This document shows, piece after piece, positions 38,561 through 50,748 of a stretch of 64,000 nt of DNA (its first letter is position 1; the number at the start of each line of letters is the position of its first letter). A model generated the notes under the pieces. The model was not told where the DNA came from. It did no database searches and was given only the letters and a program-made list of their open reading frames with translations. The translations under genes were made by a program, and so were the position numbers. Origin of the DNA: Shinisaurus crocodilurus (lineage: Eukaryota; Chordata; Lepidosauria; Squamata; Shinisauridae); the NCBI GenBank assembly GCA_021292165.1, contig CM037879.1, positions 270,067,160 to 270,131,159 of the forward strand, written 5' to 3'.

Positions 38561-40847
38561 TGCCCTAAAATATTTTTAGTATGGCTGGGTGAGAGTCCAA
38601 GAACATAACCATGGCTTTTAAAATAACATGAGCAGCATCTCTTGCTGTCTTTTTCCAGATTGGAAAAAAAGTCCACATTGAACCTTTAGTATGATCTCTT
38701 GATATCTGAGCAGGATTTCTGAAGACCACAAGATGGAGTTCTTTGCATAAGAAATCCCCAAAGTCACAAGGTTTACTGTAATTATTGAACTCTCACAGCA
38801 CAATGTTATTTTCAGAAGTAACTCCCGCTGAATTCAGTCTTAGGTAAGTGTGTATAGGACTGCGGCCTCATGCTTATCAAAACTTTATTCAGATCCAACA
38901 ACAAAGTTCTCTTAGAAATTCTACAAAACAAGACACAACAAGGATGAGGATGAGGATGAGGAGGATGATGATGATGATGATAATCCTGCCTCATTGTATT
39001 TTAACAGTTGAAAATGAATGTTCTCATAGTGTGAGGTTGGAAATTAGTAGGGCTGCCAATCAGGTTTTAATGGGCACCTCAGAATATCAACTATCACACC
39101 TAAAAATGAATGTGACCTCTTTCCCTGAACAAAACCAGAAAAACATGAATACAGGACAGTTAGAATGGCGGAGGATGGGGTGGGGGTAGGGATGACAGAG
39201 CTCTGTTGAAATTCTGCTGCCATGAAACTGTTATAATCACAGAAGCTGTCAGGGTGAGGGGAAGACAACTATCCAAAGGTCCCAAAACTGTTTACTCCCC
39301 AGAGCAAGGGTCCACGTTACCTCATGTTATGACCATCCCCAAGCCTATGACCTTCCAGGTTACTGAGTGAGTAAGTGGATGCTGTTGACCTGGGTTTGAA
39401 TTTGCACCGCAGTGGGTTAAGCGTGACCAGTGACAAGGACCATAGACTCAACATTGTAACTGAAACAACTTAAATGGATTGATACCGAATTAAAAATACA
39501 GATCTACTGGGTGGGGAGTAAGTCTCCTTGAGCCCAACGGGGCTACTTCTGAGTAGAAAAAGGATTGCACAGCACAGAAATAATATTCTGTCCCCAACAA
39601 AGCAAGGCAAAAGCAAGAGCACAAGAAAGAAAGAAAGAAAGAAAGGAAGAAAGGGGAGGGAGGGAGCAAGATAGGAAGGGGGGGGAAGGGAGGGGGTATC
39701 CAAAACAGCAGGGAATGTTACACAAACTTGAATACAGAGAGCAGCCTTTCCCTGCCTGACAACCTCCATGGCGGCCACTAGGTTGGGGGAGGCTGACATA
39801 GAGAACAGACTCTCTCTTATAATGATCAGAGATGGGACCAGACCTTTATGTCAATTTGGAACTGAGCCCAGAGGTAGAACTTCTCCACCCTGCATACATG
39901 GCTCAGAGTTTCTCAGGGGAAAGTGTAAAATCCCTACACGTTTGTTACACCAATTACATAAATGCATTTCATATCGGCATCTTCTCAAAACAAAACCAAG
40001 TCTGTTGTAGTTTCTCCAACTACAGTGCCACCTGACAATACTCTTCGCAGCCTCTGATGTTTACCTTATCCTTCTGTATCTCAAGGTTATCACTTGAGAT
40101 CTCACTGGCTATCACTTAATCTCAGCAAAAGCTTACATAGAGCTGGACTTTTCCATTGACTTCATCCATTTTGGTCCATCATGGCTGCTCTGCTGAATTT
40201 AGTGGTTCCTTGGGCCTAGCAAGGCCCGATTAAAAGGGGCCTTCTTATTTTTCCGCTTCCCTGAACTACCCCACCCACTAAATGCATCTGCTGGCTTTTC
40301 TCTTGATTGAGGTTCTGCTTTAATAGATGTGTGGGCAGAAATTCAATACTGTGGCATGGAGATGCAATGATGGACAACAACAAAAAGGCACAAAGCCTGT
40401 GTGTGCTTTCAGACTAGGTATTTACTCTAGAACCTGAACTCTGTTCACTCACTCTTTAGGGGGCACCCTAAAGCATTTGATTCAAAGCACTGAATAAAAT
40501 ACCATTTTAGTGCAAATTAAATACTGATTTTAAAAAATACAGTGCCCTTCTAGTCTTTCAGGGTGGTGCCATTTTAGCAGATGTGTTTTTTTCTCCCCCC
40601 ACAATGAATCAATCAATATAGAGCACTTTAAATAAGTTATTGAGGTAATTTAAAATTATAAAAGTGCTTTAGTGCAAATTTTAAAAGAGATGTGTAAAAA
40701 GATTTAATTTAAAAATATCATGCTCATGTGAATTGACCCTTCCCAGTCCACAGAGTTATTCATGTCCACTAGTTTGGAAAGAATATAGTAGGATACACAT
40801 ACACAAAGTGCTATAACCCTGCCCCCCAAATGTGGAAAGTGAACAGT
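38561..40847. other. Intergenic with MITE remnants and simple repeats
   Basis: CAATCC-family remnants lie at 38807-38870 and 39493-39570. A GAT-rich run is at 38941-38980, and a GAAA-type purine run at 39622-39690. The rest is unassigned; 40080-40840 shows nothing I recognise. Confidence 0.5.
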
Positions 40848-40998
40848 AGATTCATAGACCATAGAGTTGGAAGGGGCCTACAAGGCCATTGAGTCCAACC
40901 CCCTGCTCAGTGCAGGAAACTAGAGGAGGGGTCTCCCATCCAAGTAATAACCAGCCCTGACCCTGCTTAGCTTTCCAGGCTCAGACAAGCTGAGCCAG
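40848..40998 (-). mobile_element. 5S rRNA-headed SINE with CR1 tail, copy 2
   Basis: On the reverse strand, GGAAAGCTAAGCAGGGTC, then GGCTGGTTATTACTTGG, then GGATGGGAGACCCCTCC is 5S-derived. GTTTCCTGCACTGAGCAGGG and the rest of the CR1 3' end follow, finishing in TCTATGAATCTA. The head-tail junction is the same as in the copy at 23644, with only a few substitutions between them. Confidence 0.8.
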
Positions 40999-41140
40999 CT
41001 GAGCTTTCAAGCAGAAGAGCAATAAGAGCTCGGAGCCACCAGCCTAGAAGCACCCACTCTCAGGGGAAAGGTGACAGTCTTATTACCCCCTTCTGTACAA
41101 ACTAAGGGCCAAAATAGACATTAATTTAAATGTGCGTCTA

Positions 41141-41262
41141 GCACAGCGGTGGGCAACTTGTGGCCCTCCAGATATTTTGGCCTACAATTTCCATAATCCT
41201 TCACTATTGGCTATGCTGGCTAGGCCTGATGGGAGTTGAAGTCCACAACATCTGGACCCCCC
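41141..41262. mobile_element. Palindromic hAT-like MITE
   Basis: CAGCGGTGGGCAACTTGTGG at the left, with CTCCAGATATTTTGGCC and its inverse half GGGAGTTGAAGTCCAC. The right end is cut off by a C run. Confidence 0.7.
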
Positions 41263-42425
41263 CCTTGTTTAGCAGCTATGCTTCTGCCCTCTCCCCTTTT
41301 TTTTACTCTAGAACAGATGCAGCGCCCCTAATCTGGATTGGGACCCTAGCATGAGGAGTGGGAGGGGGGTTTAAGATCTGGATTAGGTCCCCTTTGCCTA
41401 CTCTAGAGTAAAAATTGGGGGAAACAGAACTGCTAGATACAGACTAATGTCTGTTTGGGCCCCAACCCAGTTGCATGCGCGTGCACGCTACTGACTGCCA
41501 TTTATTCACCAAGCCACTTTGCAAAGTCAAAGCTAGAGGGAGGGCTGGAGCATTTCCCAGTCCCAGAAATGTTTGGGAAATATGTCTGTGGTTCCTAGGA
41601 AACCTCCAAGTGATTGCTTCCTCCTCCCCCAGAATGCCTTGCAGTGGCAGAAGTATACAAGTATTGTAGGGCAGCTCATTTTAACACCCAGCTTTGACCG
41701 CTGCTACTTTTGGGAACTCACAGGCTTCCCTGGGATATTAGTGTTATCAGCTGTTCTTTATTTTAAATACCGTACTTGTTCAGAACATAGTGTAACCCTC
41801 CACTGAGGTTCATAGAATGAATACCTAGCAACCCTAAAGCAGCTGTAAATTAGAACAAGTAAGGGAGGAAAGTATACTGTCAAAGAACAGTCACACACTG
41901 CCCTCTTAAGCGCAAATAGGTTATTTGGGGAATAAGATTATTGACATCACAATGTTATCCTTCCTAGATAATGGCCCATTTGCTCTTAAGGTTTCAGCAA
42001 ATGGCCCATTTGCTCTTAAGGTTTCTCCAGCAGGCATTGAATAGTTGGTGTGGTGAATTCTCCTTTCAATAGATCCTTCTACATTTTAGCCAACAAGAAA
42101 TAAAACATGTCTATCTTTCTCTCTCTTTCTTGGCTTCTTCCCACACAACAAAACAAGCCTGACAAATTGAATAGCCCATGGCGTTAAAGAGCAGAGATCA
42201 CAACTGAATGACCCACATATTTAAATAAGAAATTGCTGCTCTCCAGAGGCTTTTTGAAATATAAAAACTGGATCAGTAGGTGTGCAGTAGTTAACATTTT
42301 TTAAATGTTGGACTTGCAATTCCACGGAAAATAGATAGACAAGGTGAGTTTCACTAGCCCTTCTCAAAAGCCCCCCGCCCCCCGCTGCCCAATGGAAGCC
42401 TTGGCAGGAAAGTGAATGGGCCTGT
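41263..42425. other. Intergenic, unassigned, with 29-bp duplication
   Basis: The word ATGGCCCATTTGCTCTTAAG occurs at 41971 and again at 42000, a short tandem duplication of about 29 bp. Nothing else recognised. Confidence 0.5.
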
Positions 42426-42605
42426 TTGGACATCACAACAGCTTAATTTACTCGCGGGGTTTGTCGCTTTGAGCCTGGCCCTCCGCTTGCCGTGTTGTGA
42501 AAATTCAGGTGGCAGTGGTTCTTTGAGGGTTAGACAACCCTCAAATAACCCTAAAACAACTGGGTAAATTAAGCCACAGTGGGCTGTCATGTGAACCAGG
42601 TCACT
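42426..42605. repeat. AACCCATGG-family repeat, copy 8
   Basis: ACATCACAACAGCTTAATTT at the left and AAATTAAGCCACAGTGGGC with CATGTGAACCAGGTC at the right. The interior has AGACAACCCTCAAATAACCC. The inverted AAATTAAGC/GCTTAATTT supports terminal inverted repeats. Confidence 0.6.
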
Positions 42606-43311
42606 GACTTTATATTCGAGTTTGGTTCAGCTCTCACCAAACCGAGTGCAAAGACTCTTTGAGGATTTCGATCAGATCCTAAATAGCCACAGAAATCTCA
42701 CTGCCCTTGTACAGGTCTGGTTTTTTGTTTTTGTTGTTTTTGCAGTAGCTCTGCTTATTTGTTGTTGCTGTTTTAAATTATTTTCCAGCAGTTATAAGCC
42801 ACCTCTTGACAAGTCACCTGATCCACGAAAAAATTCATATAAAAATTATAATAAATAACTTTGATTAAAAACGACAAGAGATAAAACAGCAAAGGAGCAG
42901 CAAGATAAAAAGAACAGTTAAAATATCCTAAATACTACTAAAGGCCCAGAAGTATAGGCCAAACTTTGCCTGGCACCTGAAAAATAGCGATGAAGGTGCC
43001 AGGCAAACATGCTAAGGGATGGAATTCCTAAGTTGGGGTGACACCCACAGAAAAAAGTCATTTTTCTGGTGGCCACGCCACCTAACTTCCAAAGGCAGAA
43101 ATGCATACCCTTCAATTGCCCTGAATTTGCTGGGACACTTAAGCCATCACAGCTTCATACTTTGTTATGCAGATTCCCCGTTTGTTACTCTCTCTACCTG
43201 CTGCCTCTGACCAGGCCCCCAGGTAAGTAAGACCCATTGAAGACATGTACTTACTTCCAAGTAACTGTGCGTAGGATTGCACTGTTTGTGTGGAGAAAGC
43301 ACAACACAAGT

Positions 43312-43347
<36 letters not shown>

Positions 43348-43381
43348 TCTTCGCCCAAGGGAGGGGGCAAGGAAGGGGGGA
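42606..43381. other. Intergenic with CAATCC MITE and (CA)n
   Basis: 43220-43285 is a CAATCC MITE half (CAGGTAAGTAAGACCCATTG, GTAGGATTGCACTG). 43314-43345 is a CA run. 42780-42860 resembles a degraded L2-type 3' tail. The purine-rich AAGGAAGGGGGGA at 43369-43381 directly precedes the LTR-like segment. Confidence 0.5.
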
Positions 43382-44065
43382 TGAAGTCATAGGAGAAGTA
43401 GCAGACAGACCATCATCCCCCAACAAAGGAGAGTCTCGGTGGAGATCCACAAAACCAAGGAAGGACCATCAAGGATCGTCAAACTATCAGGGCAGTCTCA
43501 AAGAGCTGCAAAGTACTAGCACGTCACCCTCTTCCCCAGGAATAAGCCCACCTGGAACGAAGGGGCAGGCATAAGCCCCCACCTGACCTGGAGGGCGGGG
43601 AGAGCGGGAACTCCGGGGTAGAAAACCCCTCTCCCTTCCGGTTTGGGGTTGTTGGGAACCAAGGGTACGTTGGGGCCAGATTCATCCTCCAAACAGCAGC
43701 CCGAGTACGCCATTCTCATCCACGGATCGGCCGACCCGGAGCCAGGCTGAAACTGACTAGGCGTAGAGTCTTTGATCTGAGGTAACTGACTAGATTCACT
43801 CCGCTAGCCTAAGCCTGTTCATTGAGAAACCCAGGGGTCAACTAAGGTTGTGTTGATGTTGTAGTATTCCTAGAAAGCTGTTAGTTCCGCTCTGTGTTTT
43901 GTGTAAACAAATAAAAGCCTTATTTGGACATTTAAAGGGCTGCGGTTTCCTCTTGTGCGCGAAAGCCTCGCAGGCGGTCGCCAGCGCTCGTAAGGGCTGT
44001 AACTCATTGCCGGTTAACCCGTTAAGCGCCGAACTCACGCAGAGGATCCTGTTGGTGATCCTTCA
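43382..44065 (+). repeat. LTR-like segment 1
   Basis: Begins TGAAGTCATAGG and ends GTTGGTGATCCTTCA, with 5-bp inverted ends TGAAG/CTTCA. It is preceded by a polypurine tract and contains a poly(A) signal AATAAA at 43910-43915, as in the R region of an LTR. A second segment with similar ends lies at 63177-63659. No gag or pol lies next to it, so at most it is a solo LTR or a truncated 3' LTR. Whether it is Gypsy-like or from an endogenous retrovirus cannot be told. Confidence 0.4.
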
Positions 44066-46185
44066 CAGTTTGTTTTAACTTAATTCAAGTTAGTTAATTT
44101 CTGTAAGATTATTTCAGTTTAAGTGTTTCTTTAAATCTAAGTTGTGTGACTAGAACACAAAAATGCTTTAAACTGGGGCCTTTCCACAATAACAAACAAC
44201 AAGAAAGCTGTCCAGCTCCTCAAAGTTACTCCTTGTGCTTTAAAACCAGAGCTGTAGAGGTGCTGGAGCAACACGCTGAAGGGGCTCAAAACCCCAATGT
44301 GTCTTTTTGTATTTTCCCCCATCCAAAAGCTCCCCCTCCTCCACATCTCCTTTTCTTCTCCTTCTCCTTCTCCAACTGCCCTGAAAATGCTGGGACCAAT
44401 CCTGACAATTTTAAAACAAAAAGAAAGAGATTGCCCTGCAAGCACTGACCCCCCCCCCCGCCGCCCAATGAAAAACACCAGATATCAACAATTAAAGGTT
44501 TAAGGTAAAACAATTTTTACAAAAGCCACTAATAAAATAGTATAAAATAATGTATAATATAATAATGTAATAATTATAATATATAAGATTTTGTGTGTTT
44601 CCTCTAATACCGGTAACTTTTGTGCCTGATCCATGCCCTCGTGGCCACACCCTCATGTTGCCTGGCCACGCCCTCTTGATCACACCTTCGTGTTGCTTAA
44701 CCATACCTCTTACAAATTCACATGTGTGTCCCTATTTTCATCTGTGAAATGTTGGAGGGTATTTCAAATGGATGGGTGAATAGGAAGGGATTCTATTAAT
44801 TCCTAAAAGTATAGAGATAATTTAAATACACGAAACATCGGGCGTTAAACATCTTGCACAAAGTAAGTGGTGTTTAATAGCAATAATAGCAGTAGTAGAG
44901 TGGAGAGAAATAACTCCTCTTTACCCTTTCTCCTTATTGTTTAGTAGGTCTATGCGTCACATCAACTCTGCTGAGCTTCTCCAGCCAGCTCCCGGAGGAG
45001 CTGATGGATGGATAAAGTTAGTTAGAAGGGATAATTTTTGCTATCACAGTGCTGAGCTAATTCTCTCATCTGAAAGATCTTCACATGTAAAGACATGCCA
45101 ATTTATAAGTGAGGGTTTGGCCTATTTGGAGATGCTGGCACGGAACATGAATGGTGGCAGGAACTTTTATAAGGCAAAGGCAAAGAAGATTAGCATGGGG
45201 ACACTCACAGTTGCATTTTCTAATTCCTCTTGGAGAGCTCTATAATGATGTTAGAGCTGTTCTTTGTGCTCCTGACAATACAGGCCTCTGTCACTTTTGT
45301 TCTGAGTAAGTGGCTGCTGGACAGTTTTGCAAATACAGCAGCATTCCATTTTGGCAGGCCTCCATTATACAGCAAAATAGGAAATGGTCACAAAAGCACC
45401 CACAAACATACTGCACGCAGGACAACTTTCTTACTATTCCGCACATGTATGTCAGACACTCATTGCCACTGCCAACTCTGTTCCCTGACATTTCATTCAT
45501 CAACCAATGCATAGTATTAATTTCTAGTTGAGTTTAGATTTCACAGATTAAAACTGGAAATATAATTCTTTTATCAAACTGATGAGCATTACATATAGCC
45601 CTAAGCAGGGCTGAACTAAATGTCACCGAACTTCTGCATTTAGTTTAGCTATCAGATGTGACATTTGATTTTGCAGTGAAGTTCAAAGGAACCCAGTAAA
45701 GAGAGAGGAATCCATTAAAGAGTCTTCCCAATTAGCCCAGTGCAGCTCAAATAAATAAATTATCTAAAAGAATAACTAAGGATAGATGGTAATAACAACA
45801 CAGATATTGTGCACCCATATAAGATGCTAAATATAATATAGAGAGATCCATGAAAAGCACACACTAGAAACAAAATTTCTTTAAACAAGAAATAGTTCTA
45901 GATCACTGAAATGTAAAGGCCATACGTCTGAAATATAACAGAAATCTTTCCATGGCTCTATAACAAATACATAACTGACTCAGTCCATGAGATCACTGAA
46001 ATGTGAAATAGACTATGACCTGAAAGTCCACAGACATCCATTAATGGCTCTATAAGAAGTATATAGCTGATAGATCATTCTGGCCATTTCAAAAAAATCT
46101 TATTCAGACACCAAATTCCAAGTCTAAGTAACTGAGCCATACAAAGCCCCAAAATCTCTATTGTCAATTCTATAAAGCTGACTTA
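44066..46185. other. Intergenic, unassigned
   Basis: Contains a pyrimidine-rich stretch (44325-44375), an AT-rich tract (44510-44590) and repeats of a GCCACRCCCTC word (44640-44680). No exon recognised; short frames at 44937-45245 and 45230-45514 resemble nothing known to me. Confidence 0.4.
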
Positions 46186-46570
46186 AGGGTGGGAGGGAAA
46201 TTCAGTTTGCATTTTAATGCAAATCTACCCAATTCACATTTCCCAAACCAATAGATGAACCGAAATGCAGTTATTATTTGGTATTCACACTTCTCAAATT
46301 TTATGGTACAATTCTCCACCCAGCAAATTCATACAGAAATTAGTGTATTAGGGGAAAGTGCACCCGAAAACAAATATATTAATTAAAATAGCATGCAAAA
46401 ATGCATTATATTAGGAAAAATTGCTTGCGTAAATACACATTAGGCAAAATTGCATACAAAATGTGTTATGTGCATTAGGAGAAATGTACACAGTTTTTTT
46501 TTAAATTACAAGCTGATGTGGAAATGGGACAAAATGAATTTAAGATTAAAAAAAGAGAAACTGAGAGAAA
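46186..46570. repeat. Degenerate tandem-like AT-rich repeat
   Basis: Words such as GCATGCAAAAATGCATT, GGAAAAATTGC, ACATTAGGCAAAATTGCATA and GTGCATTAGGAGAAATG recur at intervals of about 40 bases. It looks like an old satellite or tandem repeat; I cannot name it. Confidence 0.5.
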
Positions 46571-46892
46571 TCAAATTTGACAGACTCATCCATCCTTACT
46601 CACTATAGTTTCCTGACATATTTTTTTCCCTGGAAAATATCAATAAAGAAGCTATTAGAACTCTTCTTTAGTTGTATATTTGATACGTTTAAAAACAGCA
46701 ACCTGTAAAGCCTCAATATGTGGCCCTCTCAAGGTTCCAACCAAGGAGGATGGCAAAAAACTGTGTTGGCTTTTGTTTCTGTCCGGTCTACACATGTAGC
46801 TGAATGAGGTGATGGAAAGCTGAAGTGGTACATGTCAAGAACCAGCAAAGGATGCCATTTTTAATACTTCCACGTTCTCTCTCTCCCTCTCC

Positions 46893-46924
<32 letters not shown>

Positions 46925-48040
46925 AACACTCCACACAAGTAAAAAAACTAGTACATCAAGGAGACATTCTGACCCAGTCCAATACCAGCACTAGATTTGT
47001 TGGGGGGGGGGGCTTGGACAAGATGCCCTCAGTATGCCCACCTTCCTGAATGTACTCAACTCATTGCCATGGTCACCACTGGGCCTAATTCCCAGCACTG
47101 CTAAGAAACAGAGAGCAAGGCAAGTGGTGGCTGGCTACTGCTCCTTTTCCTTGTTCTTGTCACAGCTCACACACCAAGGGAGGGCAGGTGAATAAGCAAC
47201 AGCAAGCAGAAACGGTGGAAGGGGGGATTCTGGGGGCTAAAAGTGGCCCCTGCTGAGGCTAATACCCCAGGTTGACCCTGGGCCAGTCCACTTCTTGCTG
47301 TGTCATTTTTATATTTGCAAAGATTTCTTTCCTTTCCTTTCCTTCTGAATTAAATGTATCCCCTTGTAAATGTATACACTTCATTCTCTGCTCTCCATTT
47401 CTTCACTCTCACCTTGTTGTTCTGCTGCACATGTAGACCAAGCCTTGGGTTGGATCCAGATTTGAGCTTGATCAACTATGTAGGTGGAAGTGGACTTCCC
47501 TGTCCACTCCTTCCCACGGCATCCTCTCCACCCCCCTGAAAATGCTAGAGAGAGGGCCAGGGCCCCCTGCTGAATGGGGGTGAGCTGTGGTGTGTGGTGG
47601 AGGAGGGGAATCCACAAAATTGGGCAGAGGGACCCTCTGTGAGTGGAGTTCTTCCTCTTGCCCAAAGCAGATCTTGGATCCAACCCCTTATCATTTGGCC
47701 TGGCAAATAGGCTGTAAGGGGAAGATTTAAGGGTAACAAATCTAATTACGTAACCAGACACACACACCCTGCTTACTAGCGACAGGCCCTGCCTTCCTGT
47801 CTATATCTGGCTTGGGTTCAGAGAGATGTGGTTTGTCTTGATGTTAGGATGCACTGAGTCAAATAGGCAACACAGTTACTTTATAAATATATCCTCATAT
47901 ACTTAGATTAAGTTTTAAAACATTTATCAAAAAGCAACTGTATTTAAGACAATTATAGGAAAAAATGGTACCATCACCATGGTACCTGTTGACTAAGTTT
48001 AAAATGGGGGGGGGGGACAAGACAAAGCATACTGCAGTAT
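46571..48040. other. Intergenic, unassigned
   Basis: A CT/CA microsatellite lies at 46877-46924 and a G run at 47001-47010. The rest shows no exon or repeat I can identify. Confidence 0.4.
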
Positions 48041-48272
48041 TTTTATTTCTTTCTTATATTTATACCCCACCTTTTTTCCTGCAAGGAACCCAAGGCGGCT
48101 TACATAATCCTCCTCCTCTCCATTTTATCCTCACAACAACCCTGTGAGGTAGGTTAGGCTGAGAGTCAGTGACTGGCCCAAAGTCACCCAATGCGTTTCA
48201 TGGCCGAGCGGGGACTAGAACCCGGATCTCCCGAGTCCCAGCCCAACAGTCTAACCACTACGCCACACAGTA
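48041..48272 (-). mobile_element. CORE-like tRNA SINE, inverted copy
   Basis: TTATACCCCACCTTTTTTCC, AAGGAACCCAAGGCGGC, CTCACAACAACCCTGTGAGG, GACTAGAACCCGGATCTCCC and CTAACCACTACGCC in order. It is very similar to the copy at 36828. Confidence 0.85.
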
Positions 48273-48822
48273 ACACTACCAATACAGCTTTCTGCTAGCA
48301 GAGGTTACCCCGTTGGGAGTGAGCACACCCAGTCTCTTCCCTTTACTTTTATAGTTTTATACTTGACCATATGTGATGTGATTGGCTACTGTACTCTTAA
48401 TCCCACCTCTTCATATTTATTCATATTTGACATAGTGTATACTATAGTTACCCTGTCTGGGGCATGAACTTTGAAGTCTTTGAGGCTTCTTTGATATGCT
48501 TAATATGATCTTTGCCTTAAAAAAAAAAGCTTTTTGCATTTGCAACCCCTTCAAGGCATTTAGCAGGAATATGATTCTAGTGTGGCAAGGACAGCTATCT
48601 TTTACAATCCTGCTACTAAAACTGTATCAGAACTTTGGGCTATTTGATATCTGTTCTTATTTATCACACTTGGGAAAGATAAACAAATTTGCTCTGGAAA
48701 AAAACGCATTCACTATAAAGCTAATCTGCTATAGCACAAATCAATGATGTGGTTACTCATTTAAATGATAGAACTTTCCTCCGAGGAACTTGGGAGACAA
48801 AAGTTCAGCATATCATATGCAA
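48273..48822. other. Intergenic, unassigned
   Basis: AT-rich sequence between a SINE and the Helitron. No feature seen. Confidence 0.4.
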
Positions 48823-50098
48823 TCTATATATATAAAAGAAAGTGTCCTGACTGACTGACTGACTCATAAACGCCCAGCTCAAACCGTTTAATCTAGGAAT
48901 GTGAAATTTTGAAGGAACATTGCTTTTATGACGTAGAGCCCCACTAAGGAAGGATTTTTGGAAATTCCATCCCTAAGGGGGTGAAAAAAGGGGGCAAAAT
49001 CGCCCCACACTCATATCTCCTGTGTACAAAACAACAGTGGAGCAGTTATGCAAATTGGCCTCACCTCAGAATTCCTGCAGGAGCCAATAGGAGCAGTTAT
49101 GCAAATAGCCCATACGACACTTAGAATGTTTGTATGAATTCCTGCAGGGGCCAATAGGGGTGGGTATGCAAATCTCCCCTAAGCCATTTAGAATGTTCTC
49201 TGAGGGGGTGAAAAAGGAGGGAAACTTTTTAAATGACTGAATGACTGTTGTGTGTGGGGCGTCGTTGCATAGGCTCCATCATGTTTTGACGGATCTACCC
49301 CAAACTTGGCACGGTCACTCTTCATCACCTGTAGACTCTCATTTTTCTTTAAGATCAGATATTTCTGTCAGGTATTTCTGAACTGCCACAGGGGCCCAAT
49401 CAGGAGCGGATATGCAAATCTCTCCTATGTCAAAACAGAATGTTCATATGAACTGCAGCCGGGGCCTACACGGGGGTGGGGGGGATCTGGGATTTCATTG
49501 TGTAGTCTTGGGGGGGAGTAGGGATTTCATTGTGTGGTCCCGGGGTGCAGGGATTTCATTGTTGTGTAGTCCGGGGGGGAAGCAGGAATTTCATAGTTGT
49601 GTAGTCCCGGGGGGGGAGGGAAGCAGGGATTTCATTGTGTAATCCCGGGGGGGGGAGCTGGGATTTGATTGTGTAGTCCTGGGGGGGGACACACAGATTT
49701 GATTGTGTAGTCCCGGGGGGGGGGGAAGCTGGGATTTCATTGTGCAGTCCCGGGGGGGAGCAGGGATTTCATTGTGCAGTCCCGGGGGAGCAGGGATTTC
49801 ACTGTGTAGTCCAGGGGTGGGGAGGAAGCAGAGATTTCATTGTGCAGTCCCAGGGGGGGAAGCAGAGATTTCACTGTGTAGTCCTGGCGGAGCTGGGATT
49901 TCATTGTGTAGTCCCGGGGGGGGGGGCAGGGATTTCATTGTGTAGTCCAGGGAGGGAAGCAGGGATTTCATTGTGTAGTCCCGGGGGACCTTTCCTATGG
50001 AGCGATTCAAAACAGCGGTCAGCTACCTTAAGGAATTTCGAACAAATAGTGCCTATAGGAAAATGACGAGCCCTGCAACGCCGGGTAAAAAAAGCTAG
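48823..50098 (+). mobile_element. Non-autonomous Helitron
   Basis: Starts TCTATATATATAAAAG after an A and ends GCTAG before a T, as expected for insertion between A and T. GACTGACTGACTGACTC and CTCAAACCGTTTAATCTAGG follow the 5' end, a pattern typical of animal Helitrons. Near the 3' end, GAGCCCTGCAACGCCGGGT forms the short hairpin before CTAG. Internal relics include GTGAAATTTTGAAGG and CCCCAAACTTGGCACGG. It encodes no Rep/helicase, so any movement would need an enzyme from elsewhere. Confidence 0.8.
49485..49988 (+). repeat. G-rich minisatellite inside the Helitron, about 15 units
   Basis: The motif GGGATTTCATTGTGTAGTCC followed by a G run recurs about 15 times with units of roughly 28-40 bp. 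Length differences come mainly from the G runs (5 to 12 Gs). Variants include TTTGATTGT, TTCACTGT and GTGCAGTCC. The long open frames here are repeat translations, not a protein. Confidence 0.9.
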
Positions 50099-50188
50099 TG
50101 AAGTATACGAGAAGATGTTGAGGACTTTTACTGAACACTACGGCTGTTATTAGAAAACACGCAGGGTATATTTAAAAATAAAGATATG

Positions 50189-50525
50189 GGGCTTATTTCT
50201 GAGCAGACATGGGGCAGTATCCAACACCGCCCATGCACTAGCAGGACCCACTGCTAGCACAATTGGAAGCTAGCGCTTCACAAGGCAACCGGAAAGAGCG
50301 GAAACTCTCGTTTCTGGAATTGGGCAGGTCAGCAGAGACCTGCTGCAGAATGGAACTCCGCTGACCTGTCCCATTCCAGAAACAGGTGTTTCTGCTTGTT
50401 TCTGGGGTTGCTTTCAGAAATGCTAGTTCCTATTGCGCTAGTGGTAGGTTCCGTGGGTGCAACGAAACTAGCGGAGGTGCAGCAGCAGTACTGAATACTG
50501 CCTATGCATAGGATTGTACTATTAG
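50189..50525 (+). mobile_element. CAATCC MITE split by another DNA element
   Basis: GCTTATTTCTGAGCAGACAT (50190-50209) and ATGCATAGGATTGTAC (50504-50519) are the two parts of one CAATCC-family right half, separated by the element at 50212-50502. Confidence 0.65.
50212..50502. mobile_element. GGGCAGTATCC-family element, copy 3
   Basis: Starts GGGCAGTATCCAAC; the other end reads TGAATACTGCC. The inner arms TTTCTGGAATTGGGCAGGTC and GACCTGTCCCATTCCAGAAA pair around the centre. About 290 bp, with no coding frame. Confidence 0.7.
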
Positions 50526-50748
50526 TCCCTTAACCAAGTATTCCATATTTTAGCATGCTTCCTGTCCTTTCATACAGCTCCCATCAAGCAGTGCTCCCAG
50601 CCCTGTTGATTATAGGGAGTACTGTATCTAAGAACACCGGAGTGTAGCAATGAGTCCGTTCAATCACAGCTGTTGGCTTTTATTAATTGCTTCAGTTTTC
50701 TTTTCTCTGCCCTCAGCTAGAGAATATGGTTGACAGTTTGGTTTAGAC
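50526..50748. other. Intergenic, unassigned
   Basis: Short unassigned stretch between two MITEs. Confidence 0.4.

Noticed and set aside
41475..41806. Possible small exon or gene (overlapping 64- and 77-codon frames)
   Set aside because: No start context, splice sites or family resemblance supports it.
44937..45514. Two overlapping 94-102 codon frames
   Set aside because: The translation has no domain-like pattern, and no exon boundaries or promoter are visible.
49412..50066. Gly-rich repetitive protein frames
   Set aside because: These are translations of the G-rich minisatellite inside the Helitron.
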